Part shown: piece by piece, positions 31,629 to 40,860 of the stretch | Numbering within the stretch: position 1 is the first letter of the stretch | Layout: each line of letters opens with the position of its first letter | Assembly (NCBI RefSeq): GCF_917563885.1 | Contig: NZ_CAKJTG010000007.1 | Span: 138,095 to 202,094 of the forward strand | Direction: 5' to 3' | Source of the DNA: Pseudoneobacillus rhizosphaerae | GTDB lineage: Bacteria; Bacillota; Bacilli; Bacillales; Cytobacillaceae | DNA length: 64,000 nucleotides | Made by a program: the position numbers and the translations under genes | The notes under the pieces: generated by a model | Database searches by the model: none | Told to the model about the DNA's origin: nothing | The model's input: only the letters and a program-made list of their open reading frames with translations

Positions 31629-32960
31629 TTATTTAACGAAAGAAATAATCACAATACTAATAACGGAAAAAATGATTACGTGTTGACCATTTACTCGCAG
31701 TCCTTCCTTCATTCCCGATACCCCTGCCAATTTACTTACCATTAGATTAAGCCCTGAAAAAGGACTTAGCGCCGTTGAAATGGACCAGGATAACAATAGA
31801 ATCAAGGCTAATGCCACATTACTAATTCCAAGTTCCACTGGATTTAACTGCATCGCTAATACTCCAACCGACGCAATTTGATGTATACCTATATAGCTGA
31901 CAACAAGAACAAATAGTAAAATTGTTACCGCGAACAAGAAAAAGGACAAATTTGCAATGCTCATGAGGATACTGCTAACTCCATTCATCACCGTTGTCCC
32001 TTTCATAGCAAATGCCAACATTCCAGCACTCATAAATAACATTATTTCATTATTCATCATCGGAACGGTACGGTCCCGGTAGTCAACCAATAATGGGAGC
32101 ATTCGTTTCCAATCGGATGTAATGATTCCGTATACTAACGGAACAATGATTGACATGAAACATACAATTACCATCATTGACCAATGCGTAATGCTCTCAA
32201 TTCCAAGACATGCCGCTAATAAAATCAACACCAATAAAATTAGTTTTAGTAATTGCTTTCGTATCTTTTTATCCATTTGGCCTGTTTGAGGATCTCCCAA
32301 TGCCAAAGGGTGCCTTTTGATCCAAAATGCAAATAAAATATTGCCTACGATTAAAGATAATAGGCCAAGACTGATACCAAATAATATATATTCATTAAAC
32401 GAGACATCAAGATAATGAAGGACTAATGAAACAGAGGCAAAATAAGGTGACCACATAATGGCCGTCGAAAATCCCATGATATACCCCTTCGCTGTCATCG
32501 CAGATGGAAACTTCAAATCCTCCAAAAATTCATGAATAATTTTAATGGAACCAAGGTTCAGGACTGGGCTTAATATAAATAAAGTACCCGTTATTCCTGT
32601 ATATAATTTTTTCGGCTGATGTAATAGATACTGCAGCAGAAGCGAAATTGACTCAAAGAAACCACTAAGTCTAAGTGGAATGGCGAGAAGTGGTACTAAC
32701 GTTAACAGACAAAGCAAGGGAAGAATTAAGATAATCCCATCACTAATTCCGTCGCCGCCAGTCCCCTTACTCCACTCAGTGATGACTCCCACCCCCATCA
32801 TAATCAAACCGACGATACGTGGAAAACGGTCCGCCTTCGTTACACTTCCGAAAAAGGCAAGCAACGCAACGATAACGAGTGAATATTGCAGCCATTGTGT
32901 CTCAATGAAATAATGTATTAAAAAAAGAATAGACATTCCCAAAATAAGATAGCTTCTCAT
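31629..32960 (-). CDS. Polytopic transporter-like membrane protein, unknown substrate
   Basis: 443 residues with about 12 hydrophobic helices in two similar halves. Helix breaks occur at GTLFILSPVLNLGSIKI and in the second half at SWSISTALSPFSGLNLMVSKLAG. Such SP/NP-containing discontinuous helices are seen in ion-transporter-superfamily permeases (DASS, ArsB/NhaD, GntP-like). No family was securely recognised. It has a GGAGAGAT ribosome site and stands alone. Confidence 0.6.
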   Translation of the reverse strand: MRSYLILGMSILFLIHYFIETQWLQYSLVIVALLAFFGSVTKADRFPRIVGLIMMGVGVITEWSKGTGGDGISDGIILILPLLCLLTLVPLLAIPLRLSGFFESISLLLQYLLHQPKKLYTGITGTLFILSPVLNLGSIKIIHEFLEDLKFPSAMTAKGYIMGFSTAIMWSPYFASVSLVLHYLDVSFNEYILFGISLGLLSLIVGNILFAFWIKRHPLALGDPQTGQMDKKIRKQLLKLILLVLILLAACLGIESITHWSMMVIVCFMSIIVPLVYGIITSDWKRMLPLLVDYRDRTVPMMNNEIMLFMSAGMLAFAMKGTTVMNGVSSILMSIANLSFFLFAVTILLFVLVVSYIGIHQIASVGVLAMQLNPVELGISNVALALILLLSWSISTALSPFSGLNLMVSKLAGVSGMKEGLRVNGQHVIIFSVISIVIISFVK

Positions 32961-33084
32961 CTGTATCTCTCCTAAGCTGAAAAAAAATCACCATTTGAAA
33001 CAAGTAAGCTATTTAAATATTAAATCCAGACAGAACAATTAGCAATGGAAAAGTTTCGGGTGACGAAACGATATGAAATGGATT

Positions 33085-33132
33085 TGTATTTTCCACACAT
33101 ACAACTTCTCAATGTTGTCTTTTGTCGGTACC
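33085..33132 (+). repeat. Dispersed repeat family 3, copy 2
   Basis: Begins TGTATTTTCCACACATACAA and ends TCTTTTGTCGGTACC. See 11316-11364 and 57661-57707. Confidence 0.65.
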
Positions 33133-33149
33133 GGACACCCGATTTCAAA

Positions 33150-33185
33150 AATAAAGCTGCCCCAAAATTACCTTCGGGACAGCCT
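33150..33185 (-). terminator. Rho-independent terminator after the MCP gene
   Basis: On the minus strand GGCTGTCCC pairs with GGGGCAGC, followed by TTTATTTTT. Confidence 0.75.
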
Positions 33186-33196
33186 CTTCAAATTCT

Positions 33197-34489
33197 CTAA
33201 ACCTTAAACTGGTTAATAGTTTCTTTCAACCTGTTTGAATATAATGATAACGAATGGGATGAATTAAACATCTGTTTCATTCCGGTATTTTGTTCTTCAA
33301 TAGCAGATTTTACTATTTCAGAGAAATGATATGTATTTCCAGCGATATGGGCAACTTCTTGTGCTTTCACATCCGTTTCCATCATATGCACCATTTGATT
33401 ATCAATTAAGCCACTAATTTCCTCGATGTCATTAGCAATCTTCAAAATAGCCAAATTCATCTTATTCATTTGGTTTTCTACTGTAACCCCTTGGGATGCT
33501 TCTTCAGCAGTGAGAACACTTTGCTCTTCGATTTTTATAACAACATTTTGAACTTCACCTTGAATATCTTGGATGTATTCAGTGACTTCTTTTACAGCTT
33601 GAGCACTTCCGTCCGCTAACTTTCTAACCTCTTCAGCTACAACCGCAAAACCTCTTCCATGCTCTCCAGCTCTTGCCGCCTCAATAGAAGCGTTTAATGC
33701 TAAAAGGTTAGTTTGTGTAGAAATATCTCCTACTAATGAAATAATATCACTTATTTTTTCTGCATATTTTTGCAGTTCCTGAACAGATTTCAAGGATTCA
33801 TTATTCTTTTGTGAAATATTATCGATTCCGGTTATGACCATTTGGACGATTTTCGTTGTATTATCTAAAGTCAATTTCATACTATCAGAAGATTCCTTAG
33901 ATAAATTAGCTTTTGTTTGAATATTCAATGCGATACTTTTCGTATCAGAGATTAAATTAGAAGTATTATTAATAGCATTTGATGTGCTTTCAGAACCATG
34001 AGTAATCTGTTTCATATTTTTAAAAATCTCTTCCGAAGAATCTGTGCCTGTTTTTATAAAATCACTAATCACACTTACGTTTTTATTCGTTTCTTCAAAA
34101 TTGTAGTTAATATCTTTTACCATATTTCTTAAATTCTCTAACATTAGATTATAAGAAACGGAAAGCGACCTAATTTCATCATTTGATTTTGGAATATGGA
34201 TATCGTGGCGTATATCACCCTTTGCTGCTTTTGATACTGATTCCTCAAGTCTAGTAATCGGTTTTGTGATGTAATATGAACCAAAGTATCCTAGAACCCC
34301 ACACCAAAATACACCAAACAAAAGTGTCACTATTGTAAAAATAGAGTCATTCACATTTAGCATTTCACCTAAAAAGTCAGACAAGTAAAAAATAAATAAG
34401 GCACTTGTTCCGTAGGTAATAAATGCCACAACGGTTATTCCCAATACCATCTTTTTTTGAATTCCGAAGCTATGTTTTTTTCCTTTCAT
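33197..34489 (-). CDS. Methyl-accepting chemotaxis protein without large extracellular sensor
   Basis: About 430 residues. Two closely spaced membrane helices (residues about 15-36 and 48-70 of the chosen start) joined by only a short loop, then HAMP ([22 protein letters not shown]), and the signalling domain with tip [20 protein letters not shown] then [16 protein letters not shown]. With no room for an extracellular domain it probably senses the membrane, energy state or a cytosolic partner. The start at 34489 (MKGKKHSFG) has AAGGGTGG five bases upstream. The longer frame to 34567 has no such site. Confidence 0.88.
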   Translation of the reverse strand: MKGKKHSFGIQKKMVLGITVVAFITYGTSALFIFYLSDFLGEMLNVNDSIFTIVTLLFGVFWCGVLGYFGSYYITKPITRLEESVSKAAKGDIRHDIHIPKSNDEIRSLSVSYNLMLENLRNMVKDINYNFEETNKNVSVISDFIKTGTDSSEEIFKNMKQITHGSESTSNAINNTSNLISDTKSIALNIQTKANLSKESSDSMKLTLDNTTKIVQMVITGIDNISQKNNESLKSVQELQKYAEKISDIISLVGDISTQTNLLALNASIEAARAGEHGRGFAVVAEEVRKLADGSAQAVKEVTEYIQDIQGEVQNVVIKIEEQSVLTAEEASQGVTVENQMNKMNLAILKIANDIEEISGLIDNQMVHMMETDVKAQEVAHIAGNTYHFSEIVKSAIEEQNTGMKQMFNSSHSLSLYSNRLKETINQFKV

Positions 34490-34907
34490 TTTTCCACCCT
34501 TTCCCATAAAGATTTTTTTTAAAACAGATAAACCAAACCATCCCGTTTTTAAGTTTGCTAAACACAAAATACATTTGACACTAGTATAAAATAAGCAAAA
34601 CCAGAATCATGTAGCAATTCTATGACATTTCACACACCAATAGAAAAATATCAATTTAAAGGAGACTCAAGACAACCAACCACCTTTATCGTTATTATTC
34701 AGGCATTTATCGATAGGTTGATGCGGAAAATTAGAAAAATGGGTACAAACCCATGACATGTCTTATCCGTGATACATATTAATACAGTACAACAACTCAA
34801 GAGGGATAGATGGAAGGGGGGGACAAGAGCGGAGTAAAATTTCATGAGGAGGTGAGGTCATCTCATGGAAACATCATGAAACCTAGCAAAATGAAAGGAG
34901 AAAAAGT
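34490..34907. other. 418-base intergenic region, no gene seen
   Basis: Divergent region between the MCP and ywrK-like genes. G-rich AGGAGG-type stretches near 34815-34855 precede only tiny frames (for example MRR-stop). No repeat family member was found. Promoters are expected here but none could be fixed with confidence. Confidence 0.5.
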
Positions 34908-36269
34908 ATGATTCATCTAACCGTTTGGATAACCATCTTAACTTTTTTGGTTACCCTCGGATTTATTCTATGGAGACCCAGAGAGATCAACGAAGCCATC
35001 CCCGCAGCAATAGGCGCGATTATTGTCGTACTAATTGGAAGTGTTTCATTATCAGACCTGGGTATCATCGCAGAAACAATAAGCGGCGCAGCTATTACCA
35101 TTATGGCAACAATCGTCATGGCAATTGTGTTAGAAAGTTTTGGTTTCTTTAATTGGGTGGCCGAAAAACTCGCTGCAAAAGCAAAGGGGTCAGGGGTTCG
35201 TTTATTCTGGTATGTCAATTTATTATGTTTCCTCATGACACTCTTTTTCAATAATGACGGAAGTATCTTAATCACAACCCCCATTCTAGTCATGTTATTA
35301 AATAACATGGGTTTAAAAAATCACCAAAAAATTCCATATTTGCTGTCTGGAGCATTAATCGCGACTGCTTCGAGTGCTCCAATTGGTGTAAGTAACATCG
35401 TGAATTTAATCGCTCTAAAAATCGTCCACATGGATTTATGGTTGCATACAGCGATGATGTTCGTTCCAGCCACTCTAGGTTTACTATTGCTGACTTGGTT
35501 CTTGTTCCTTCGCTTTAAAAAAGTCTTACCGAAAACCGTTCCTACTACCGTAACGGGGTTGTCACTTAAATCCTACCACCCACTCAAAACGGGAATGCAG
35601 CAGACTTCGGAAAAAGACCGTTCAAGATTTATGCGAAATGTTCTGCTGTTCGTATTTGCAGTCCGCTGTAGCCTGTTTGTCGCTTCGTTTATGAACATCC
35701 CTGTTTCTGTTATGGCTGTTATCGGCTCGCTTGTTCTTTTAGCCTGGAGATGGGTGTATTTAAAAATATCCCCTGCCGATATGCTAAAAAAAACACCGTG
35801 GTATATTATCATTTTCGCCTTCTGTATGTACACCATCATTTACGGCCTCAATAACATCGGATTAACAGACTGGCTCATCACCTTCATGAAGCCGATGGTA
35901 TCTGGAAGCCTACTCCATGCGAGTGTCATGATGGGTACCCTACTAACGGTACTCTCCAATATTTTTAATAACCACCCTGCCCTCATGGTTGGGACACTCA
36001 CATTAATGAATATGGATCTAAGTTTACTTGAATTGAAAATTGCCTATTTGGCGAACGTCATCGGCAGCGATATGGGATCGTTATTACTTCCAATGGGAAC
36101 TCTTGCTACTCTGATGTGGATGCATATCGTACGGAAAGGGAAAGTTCGGATTACTTGGATGCAGTATATAAAAATCACAATCGTCGTCATACCACCTGCG
36201 ACATTGTTTACTTTAATCGTCTTATATTATTGGGTTTCTTGGCTTTTTGGTGGCACTCTTCAAGGATAA
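34908..36269 (+). CDS. ywrK: ArsB/NhaD-superfamily permease (YwrK-like)
   Basis: 453 residues with about 11-12 membrane segments. Conserved features: IPAAIGAIIVVLIGSVSLSDL, FFNNDGSILITTPILVMLL (the NDG/TP motif of ArsB-type pumps), ATASSAPIGVSNIVNLIALKI, and in the second half SNIFNNHPALMVGTL and IGSDMGSLLLPMGTLATLMW. The family exports arsenite or exchanges sodium/proton. In B. subtilis ywrK is next to ywrJ, and the same order occurs here. No arsR or arsC is adjacent, so an arsenic role is doubtful. AAAGGAG ribosome site. Confidence 0.82.
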   Translation: MIHLTVWITILTFLVTLGFILWRPREINEAIPAAIGAIIVVLIGSVSLSDLGIIAETISGAAITIMATIVMAIVLESFGFFNWVAEKLAAKAKGSGVRLFWYVNLLCFLMTLFFNNDGSILITTPILVMLLNNMGLKNHQKIPYLLSGALIATASSAPIGVSNIVNLIALKIVHMDLWLHTAMMFVPATLGLLLLTWFLFLRFKKVLPKTVPTTVTGLSLKSYHPLKTGMQQTSEKDRSRFMRNVLLFVFAVRCSLFVASFMNIPVSVMAVIGSLVLLAWRWVYLKISPADMLKKTPWYIIIFAFCMYTIIYGLNNIGLTDWLITFMKPMVSGSLLHASVMMGTLLTVLSNIFNNHPALMVGTLTLMNMDLSLLELKIAYLANVIGSDMGSLLLPMGTLATLMWMHIVRKGKVRITWMQYIKITIVVIPPATLFTLIVLYYWVSWLFGGTLQG

Positions 36270-36297
36270 GACTTTTTAGAAAAAAAGGAGAATTTAG

Positions 36298-36972
36298 ATG
36301 CTAATTGATTTTGTTGATTTGATAGGAAAAAAAATTGAGGTGGAAATTTCCGGTGGTGTTTTTCATAAAGGAATCCTAATAGATTCTGGAGTGGACATCA
36401 TTGTGTTATACCAAGGAAGTACCAATTCTTACCTCTACATCCCATTTGTTCATGTTCAAAGATTGAAAGAAACCATTATAGAAGAAGAAGATACCGCCTA
36501 TAACCCTACTTCAGAAAAACCAATTGAAACGGATGTCATATCGTTTTATAAAGCTTTAACGATTGCTAAAGGTTTGTTTATCAAGGTTTACGTCACAGGA
36601 AATAAATCGATTCATGGCTATTTAACTAACATCATGAACGACTATATTGTCTTTCACTCTCCTGTGTATAAAACAATGTTAATTTCAATAAACCACGTCA
36701 AATGGATCATTCCGTATCCACCAAATAAAACACCGTATTCCTTAAAAAACGAAAATCTATCCATTACGCCCGTAACTGCCCCATTAGCCAAAACCTTTGA
36801 TGAACAATTGAAAAAATTAGAAAATGAACTAGTTATAATCGATGGTGGAGAAAATACTGAAAAAATAGGCTTACTTCAAAAGGTTCGAAATAACAAAATG
36901 ATTCTAATTACAGCCGAAGCAGAAACGGTGTATCGGAATATAGAGCATATCAAATCGATACAATTACCGTGA
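36298..36972 (+). CDS. ywrJ: YwrJ/CotB-like protein with three small beta-barrel repeats
   Basis: 224 residues made of three about 50-residue repeats: GKKIEVEISGGVFHKGIL...HVQRLKE, GLFIKVYVTGNKSIHGYL...HVKWIIP and ENELVIIDGGENTEKIGLL...HIKSIQL. The same repeat architecture, an SH3/LSm-like barrel ending HIKSI, occurs in the N-terminal part of the spore coat protein CotB of B. subtilis, whose gene neighbours ywrJ there. It lacks CotB's long Ser/Lys-rich tail. It is therefore likely a spore-surface or related structural protein. It is 28 bases from ywrK, an apparent two-gene operon ending at the terminator at 37117. Confidence 0.72.
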   Translation: MLIDFVDLIGKKIEVEISGGVFHKGILIDSGVDIIVLYQGSTNSYLYIPFVHVQRLKETIIEEEDTAYNPTSEKPIETDVISFYKALTIAKGLFIKVYVTGNKSIHGYLTNIMNDYIVFHSPVYKTMLISINHVKWIIPYPPNKTPYSLKNENLSITPVTAPLAKTFDEQLKKLENELVIIDGGENTEKIGLLQKVRNNKMILITAEAETVYRNIEHIKSIQLP

Positions 36973-37116
36973 ATAACTAGGTATAGGTGAAGTGGAACTT
37001 AATTCTTCTAAAAATAAGTCAGTAGGTGATATCTAGATGTGTAGACAAAAAAAAATAATCCACCCTGTGTTTGCAGACGAGGATGGATTACTCACTCACT
37101 TCTAAAGTTGTTTTTT

Positions 37117-37148
37117 AGACCGTAGCATTCAAGCAGCGGTCTTTTTTG
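37117..37148 (+). terminator. Rho-independent terminator after ywrJ
   Basis: AGACCG (37117-37122) pairs with CGGTCT (37137-37142), followed by TTTTTTG. A second hairpin at 37049-37090 (AATAATCCA.../TGGATTA) has its T run on the minus strand. Confidence 0.75.
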
Positions 37149-37220
37149 TGTGATGTACTTCTACTCTTAACATATGAATTTTTTTTAATTTTGGTCCATG
37201 TTAGAAAATATTTTTCAGAT

Positions 37221-37316
37221 GGGACATGGGGACAGGTTAATTGTCCCAGCTCTTTTTCCTCACCTATTTTAGGAAGATCAAATAAATAATCAAGACAAGG
37301 AACCTTGTCTTGTCCC
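37221..37316. repeat. REPIN-like element, about 98-bp type
   Basis: Left REP 37221-37247 (GGGACATGGGGACAGG...TTGTCCC) and inverted right REP 37293-37316 (GACAAGGAACC...TTGTCCC), with an AT-rich interior. It lies in the 742-base gap between ywrJ and the alcohol dehydrogenase, which holds no gene. Confidence 0.8.
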
Positions 37317-37349
37317 GATCCAATCTTTAATTTTGTAACGTGCGAAATT

Positions 37350-37550
37350 AAAATAAGCGGAGGATTTTCCGTTAAATTTAGAATGGCGCTTGTTTCAGGG
37401 TATATAAGGGGAGGTTTTCCGACTATGCAAAGCAAAAGCCCTCATTTTCACGTTTTTCGAATCAATAAGCGGAATCTCTCCGTCTATATAAGCAATTTTC
37501 ACCGCCATTTACAAATTAACCGAAGTTTTTCCGCCTATTTATCAAGTCGG
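37350..37550. repeat. Hairpin array with AATAAGCGGA...TCCGTCTATTT units
   Basis: Four degenerate units: AATAAGCGGAGGATTTTCCG (37352), ATAAGGGGAGGTTTTCCG, AATAAGCGGAATCTCTCCG and ATTAACCGAAGTTTTTCCG. Spacing is 51, about 61 and 51 bases. Each is a small palindrome (CGGA.../...TCCG). It is the same family as 56191-56270. Open frames crossing this stretch on both strands are artefacts of the repeats. Confidence 0.7.
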
Positions 37551-37605
37551 ATGCTTAACCTGTTCTAGAGGAGTGGTATTGGGCTAATAAACCTCATTTA
37601 CTAAA

Positions 37606-37705
37606 GGGACATGGGGACAGGTTAATTGTCCCAGCTGGTTTACCTAACCTATTCCAGTAAAATCAGATAAAAAAAATCGGGACAAGGTACCTGTCCCCTT
37701 GTCCC
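37606..37705. repeat. REPIN-like element, about 98-bp type
   Basis: Left REP 37606-37632 and inverted right REP 37679-37705, 100 bases in total. The interior (tttacctaacctattccagtaa...) resembles that of 59843-59939. Its right end is ten bases from the alcohol dehydrogenase stop codon. Confidence 0.82.
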
Positions 37706-37714
37706 GCCACACAT

Positions 37715-39874
37715 TTATTCCTCTTTAGCAATCACGTCTGTAAGATAAGCAGCAACATTATTGATTTGCTCTTCAGTCAAGATACCTTCAAAGGCCGGCA
37801 TGGTGGTTCCGCCCTTTTTCACTCGTTCTATGACTTTTTGGGCATCGCTTGTTACTTTACTTAGTTTAAGGTTAGGACCATTATGGCCGTCTTCCCCACC
37901 TTTACCATGACAAGCTAAGCAATTTCCTTCATATACCTTTAAACCTTCATCTGCATTAGCAACCACTTCTGCATCGGTTTTATCATCAGAAGTTGCCTCT
38001 CCGTCCACAGCTACCGCTTCCCCTGACTCAATATCGCCATCAAGAGCAAAGGTCCATAAGGAATCGCCGTGTTTTGAGCCAGCTAATGAGTTACCCGCAA
38101 CAAGTACGGAAATATATTGTACACCGTCTACTTCATACGTCACAGGAGGAGCATTCACTCCTGCGTCTGTTTGGAATTCCCAAACTTGCTTACCCGTTTT
38201 AGCATCAAACGCGATGAGTCTTCCATCATTATGTCCAACAAACACCAATCCGCCCTTTGTGGTCATAACCCCACTGTAAGCCATTGCATCCCATACCTGC
38301 TGCCATACGATTTTGTTCGTCTTAACATCAAGTGCGGTGATCGTTCCTCTTACAGGAGCTTCATTAACAGGGGCAATGATACTACCAACGTACATTTCCC
38401 CTTCTTCATATTCATCTTCACTTCTAGTGAAATTCATATACATATCCGTTCCGAGAACATAAAATAATTCAGTTTCTGGATTGTAAGCAGATGGCGGCCA
38501 GTTTGCCCCTCCAAATGCAGATGGCTTTAACAATAAAGCTTCATCCCAGAAAGGATCAAATATCTTCCCATACGTTCCACCATAATTAGGTAGTTCCTTT
38601 TCTATATCCTCTTTGGTAACAATTTGAGGAACAAAGGAATCACCAACTGGAATCGGTTGTGTAGCCGAGGTCGCTTGTCGCTCATCCTGTGGAACTGGCG
38701 TTTCATTAATACCAATCAACGGCTCCCCGTTTGTTCGGTCTAAGAAATAGACCCAACCAGTTTTACCCGCTTGCCCAAGTGCCTTTCTTTCTTTTCCATC
38801 AATCGTTACATCAAAAAGAATGACCGGATTTGGTGCGTCTAAATCCCATATATCATGGTGCACTTCTTGGAAATGCCATTTATAAGCGCCAGTTTCCGCA
38901 TCAATTGCTACGATGGAGGCTGCAAATAGGTTATCTCCTTTTCTAGTGCTTCCATCTAAATCTGGTGCTGCGTTACCTGTTGAAAAATAAAGAGTGCCTA
39001 ACTCAGGATCGACAGCTGGAGTTTGCCAAACTGGCGCCCCACCCCGTTTCCAGGAATCATTATCACTTGGCCATGAGTCATATCCAATCTCACCAGGTCC
39101 TGGAATCGTGTAAAACCTCCAAAGCTCTTTTCCCGTCTTAGCATCAAAGGCAGTAAGTCTTCCACGAATACCATATTCACCGCCAGCTAAACCAGTATAA
39201 ACCTTTCCATCATAATAAAGCGGCGCACTTGTGATGGTGTAACCTTTTTGCCAATCTTCAACCTTAGTCTCCCATACGACTTCACCTGTTTTTTGATCAA
39301 GTGCTACTAATCTAGCATCTAATAATCCTACATAAACAAGTCCATCTCCAAGACCAACACCTCGACTCGTCCATCCACAACAGACTGTTGTCAATTCCGG
39401 AAGGTCCGGCTTATACTTCCAAAGAATGTCCCCGGTTTTTACATCAAGTGCAGAAACTTCGTGGGCACCTGTATTGACATACATCACACCGTTATAGACA
39501 ATCGGACTGGATTCACCAGAATATTTAAATTCTAGACCAGAACCCAGTTTGGTTACCCACTTCCCTTTTAAGTTTGCCACGTTAGATGTATTGATTTCAT
39601 CTAATGTAGAGTAACGTTGGTTATAGACGCTCCCCCCATTTGCAAACCAATTTTCATTTGGTACAGCGGTCAAATCCAATCCTGTAAAAGCTGGTGCAGT
39701 CGAATCTTTGACTTCAGGGTTGGAATCGGTTTCATTTTGAACCGGCTCATTAGATGGCACATCTCCTGATACTTCCTCTGTCCGATTTTCGATGCTAATT
39801 GTCATCATTACCATAAAGACTAAAGTAAGGATTAAAAACGCACCAATAACAATAAATTGCTTATTTTTCCTCAT
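37715..39874 (-). CDS. PQQ-dependent alcohol dehydrogenase fused to cytochrome c
   Basis: 719 residues. N-terminal membrane anchor (8-28) and a 30-residue acidic/Thr-rich linker, so the enzyme faces outward. The eight-bladed PQQ propeller spans about 70-620: NQRYSTLDEINTSNVANLKGKW, the vicinal Cys pair at 165-166 (TTVCCGWTSRGVG), and catalytic Asp in HHDIWDLDAPNPV (344). A second Asp at 346 sits at the position where XoxF-type enzymes carry their extra lanthanide ligand. The C-terminal cytochrome c domain has CLACH (652-656) and axial Met692 (TTMPAF). It oxidises a primary alcohol and passes electrons to the heme and then to the respiratory chain. No pqq synthesis genes are in the window. It is divergent from a LuxR-type regulator. 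Confidence 0.9.
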   Translation of the reverse strand: MRKNKQFIVIGAFLILTLVFMVMMTISIENRTEEVSGDVPSNEPVQNETDSNPEVKDSTAPAFTGLDLTAVPNENWFANGGSVYNQRYSTLDEINTSNVANLKGKWVTKLGSGLEFKYSGESSPIVYNGVMYVNTGAHEVSALDVKTGDILWKYKPDLPELTTVCCGWTSRGVGLGDGLVYVGLLDARLVALDQKTGEVVWETKVEDWQKGYTITSAPLYYDGKVYTGLAGGEYGIRGRLTAFDAKTGKELWRFYTIPGPGEIGYDSWPSDNDSWKRGGAPVWQTPAVDPELGTLYFSTGNAAPDLDGSTRKGDNLFAASIVAIDAETGAYKWHFQEVHHDIWDLDAPNPVILFDVTIDGKERKALGQAGKTGWVYFLDRTNGEPLIGINETPVPQDERQATSATQPIPVGDSFVPQIVTKEDIEKELPNYGGTYGKIFDPFWDEALLLKPSAFGGANWPPSAYNPETELFYVLGTDMYMNFTRSEDEYEEGEMYVGSIIAPVNEAPVRGTITALDVKTNKIVWQQVWDAMAYSGVMTTKGGLVFVGHNDGRLIAFDAKTGKQVWEFQTDAGVNAPPVTYEVDGVQYISVLVAGNSLAGSKHGDSLWTFALDGDIESGEAVAVDGEATSDDKTDAEVVANADEGLKVYEGNCLACHGKGGEDGHNGPNLKLSKVTSDAQKVIERVKKGGTTMPAFEGILTEEQINNVAAYLTDVIAKEE

Positions 39875-40003
39875 TCTTTTCCCCCTCTTTTTCTAAAAAG
39901 TTATTTCGATACTCTAAAAGACTACTTTAATGGTACAATTTCCTATATAATTTGAATATTCCCAATTATCTATGTGACATATCCCCCAAAAGGAGATGAT
40001 AAA

Positions 40004-40699
40004 ATGATCCCATCCCATACCTTTTCGGATCAGCTACTAAAATTAAAGGACGTAAAAAGTCATGAGGAAAAATTATATAAAATTCTAGAAATATACATGT
40101 CACTTTATCCAGCTCTGAATGCCCACTTATTTCGATTCTCTCCATTAGGCTATGTTGGAGAAGGAATCATCATGTTGGATCAAAAGGGTCTCGTATACAT
40201 TAACGATATTCGGGACGATGTACGGACACTGCCCATTTTGTACTCCTCTACCCTTGAAAGGAAGGCAAAATACTGCTCTGGACTAGAACTCTTAAAACAA
40301 ACTAGTAGTAAATACATCGTAACTTCTAATGTGAACGCCTTGTTGGTTGTGCCAATATGTTTTAGTTCTGTCGCGATTGGTTATATATGTACAAATGAAT
40401 TTGCTAAAGATGTTGTAATAGATGAAGAAATCCTTACATCGCTTAGCCAATTTGGAAGATTAGTAGGAAAATATATGGAGAAAACCAATCATATAGAGGA
40501 AACGCAAGAATTAAGTAAAAGAGAATTAGAAGTAATGAGAAAAATATCTTGGGGAGAAAGCACCAAAGAAATGGCAGAACAAATGGATATAAGCGAACTA
40601 ACAGTCAAACAATACGTAAAATCAGCCATAAAAAAACTAGGCGCTCATAACCGATCACACGCCGTAGGAGAACTTTTTCGGAGGGGGATATTATCTTGA
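40004..40699 (+). CDS. LuxR-type regulator with GAF-like N-terminal domain
   Basis: 231 residues. The N-terminal about 160 residues look like a GAF-type sensor domain (LFRFSPLGYVGEGIIML; ALLVVPICFSSVAIGYICTNEFA). The C-terminus is a LuxR/GerE HTH: LSKRELEVMRKISWGESTKEMAEQMDISELTVKQYVKSAIKKLGAHNRSHAV. No receiver domain is present. It is divergent from the PQQ alcohol dehydrogenase with a 129-base gap and is the obvious candidate to control it, perhaps in response to alcohol or redox. ATG 40004 has AAGGAGATG upstream. A REP element begins two bases after its stop. Confidence 0.85.
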   Translation: MIPSHTFSDQLLKLKDVKSHEEKLYKILEIYMSLYPALNAHLFRFSPLGYVGEGIIMLDQKGLVYINDIRDDVRTLPILYSSTLERKAKYCSGLELLKQTSSKYIVTSNVNALLVVPICFSSVAIGYICTNEFAKDVVIDEEILTSLSQFGRLVGKYMEKTNHIEETQELSKRELEVMRKISWGESTKEMAEQMDISELTVKQYVKSAIKKLGAHNRSHAVGELFRRGILS

Positions 40700-40701
40700 G
40701 C

Positions 40702-40860
40702 GGGACAAGGGGACAGGTTCCTTGTCCCAATAAGACCTGGTTATTATGTAAACCAGAGAACAGAAACAGGCAGAGGATTTTAATAAATTCTCTGCCTTAA
40801 TTTTATCTTTAAGGGGATATGTAAACCCAGATTGGGACAAGGAACCTGTCCCCTTGTCCC
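40702..40860. repeat. REPIN/MITE-like element, about 150-bp type
   Basis: Inverted REPs at 40702-40728 and 40834-40860 enclose an interior with AGACCTGGTT, GAACAGAAACAGGCAGAG and the hairpin GGCAGAG...CTCTGCC. The interior is nearly identical to that of 53926-54073. The left end is two bases after the regulator's stop. The right end touches the stop codon of the next gene. Confidence 0.85.

Noticed and set aside
34840..34880. Leader peptide before ywrK after an AGGAGGTGAGG site
   Set aside because: The frames that follow have only three or four codons and no sign of attenuation structure.
37115..37568. Overlapping open frames on both strands (106 and 87 residues)
   Set aside because: They run through REP palindromes, the terminator and the AATAAGCGGA array. 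The peptides are low-quality, and no ribosome sites fit.
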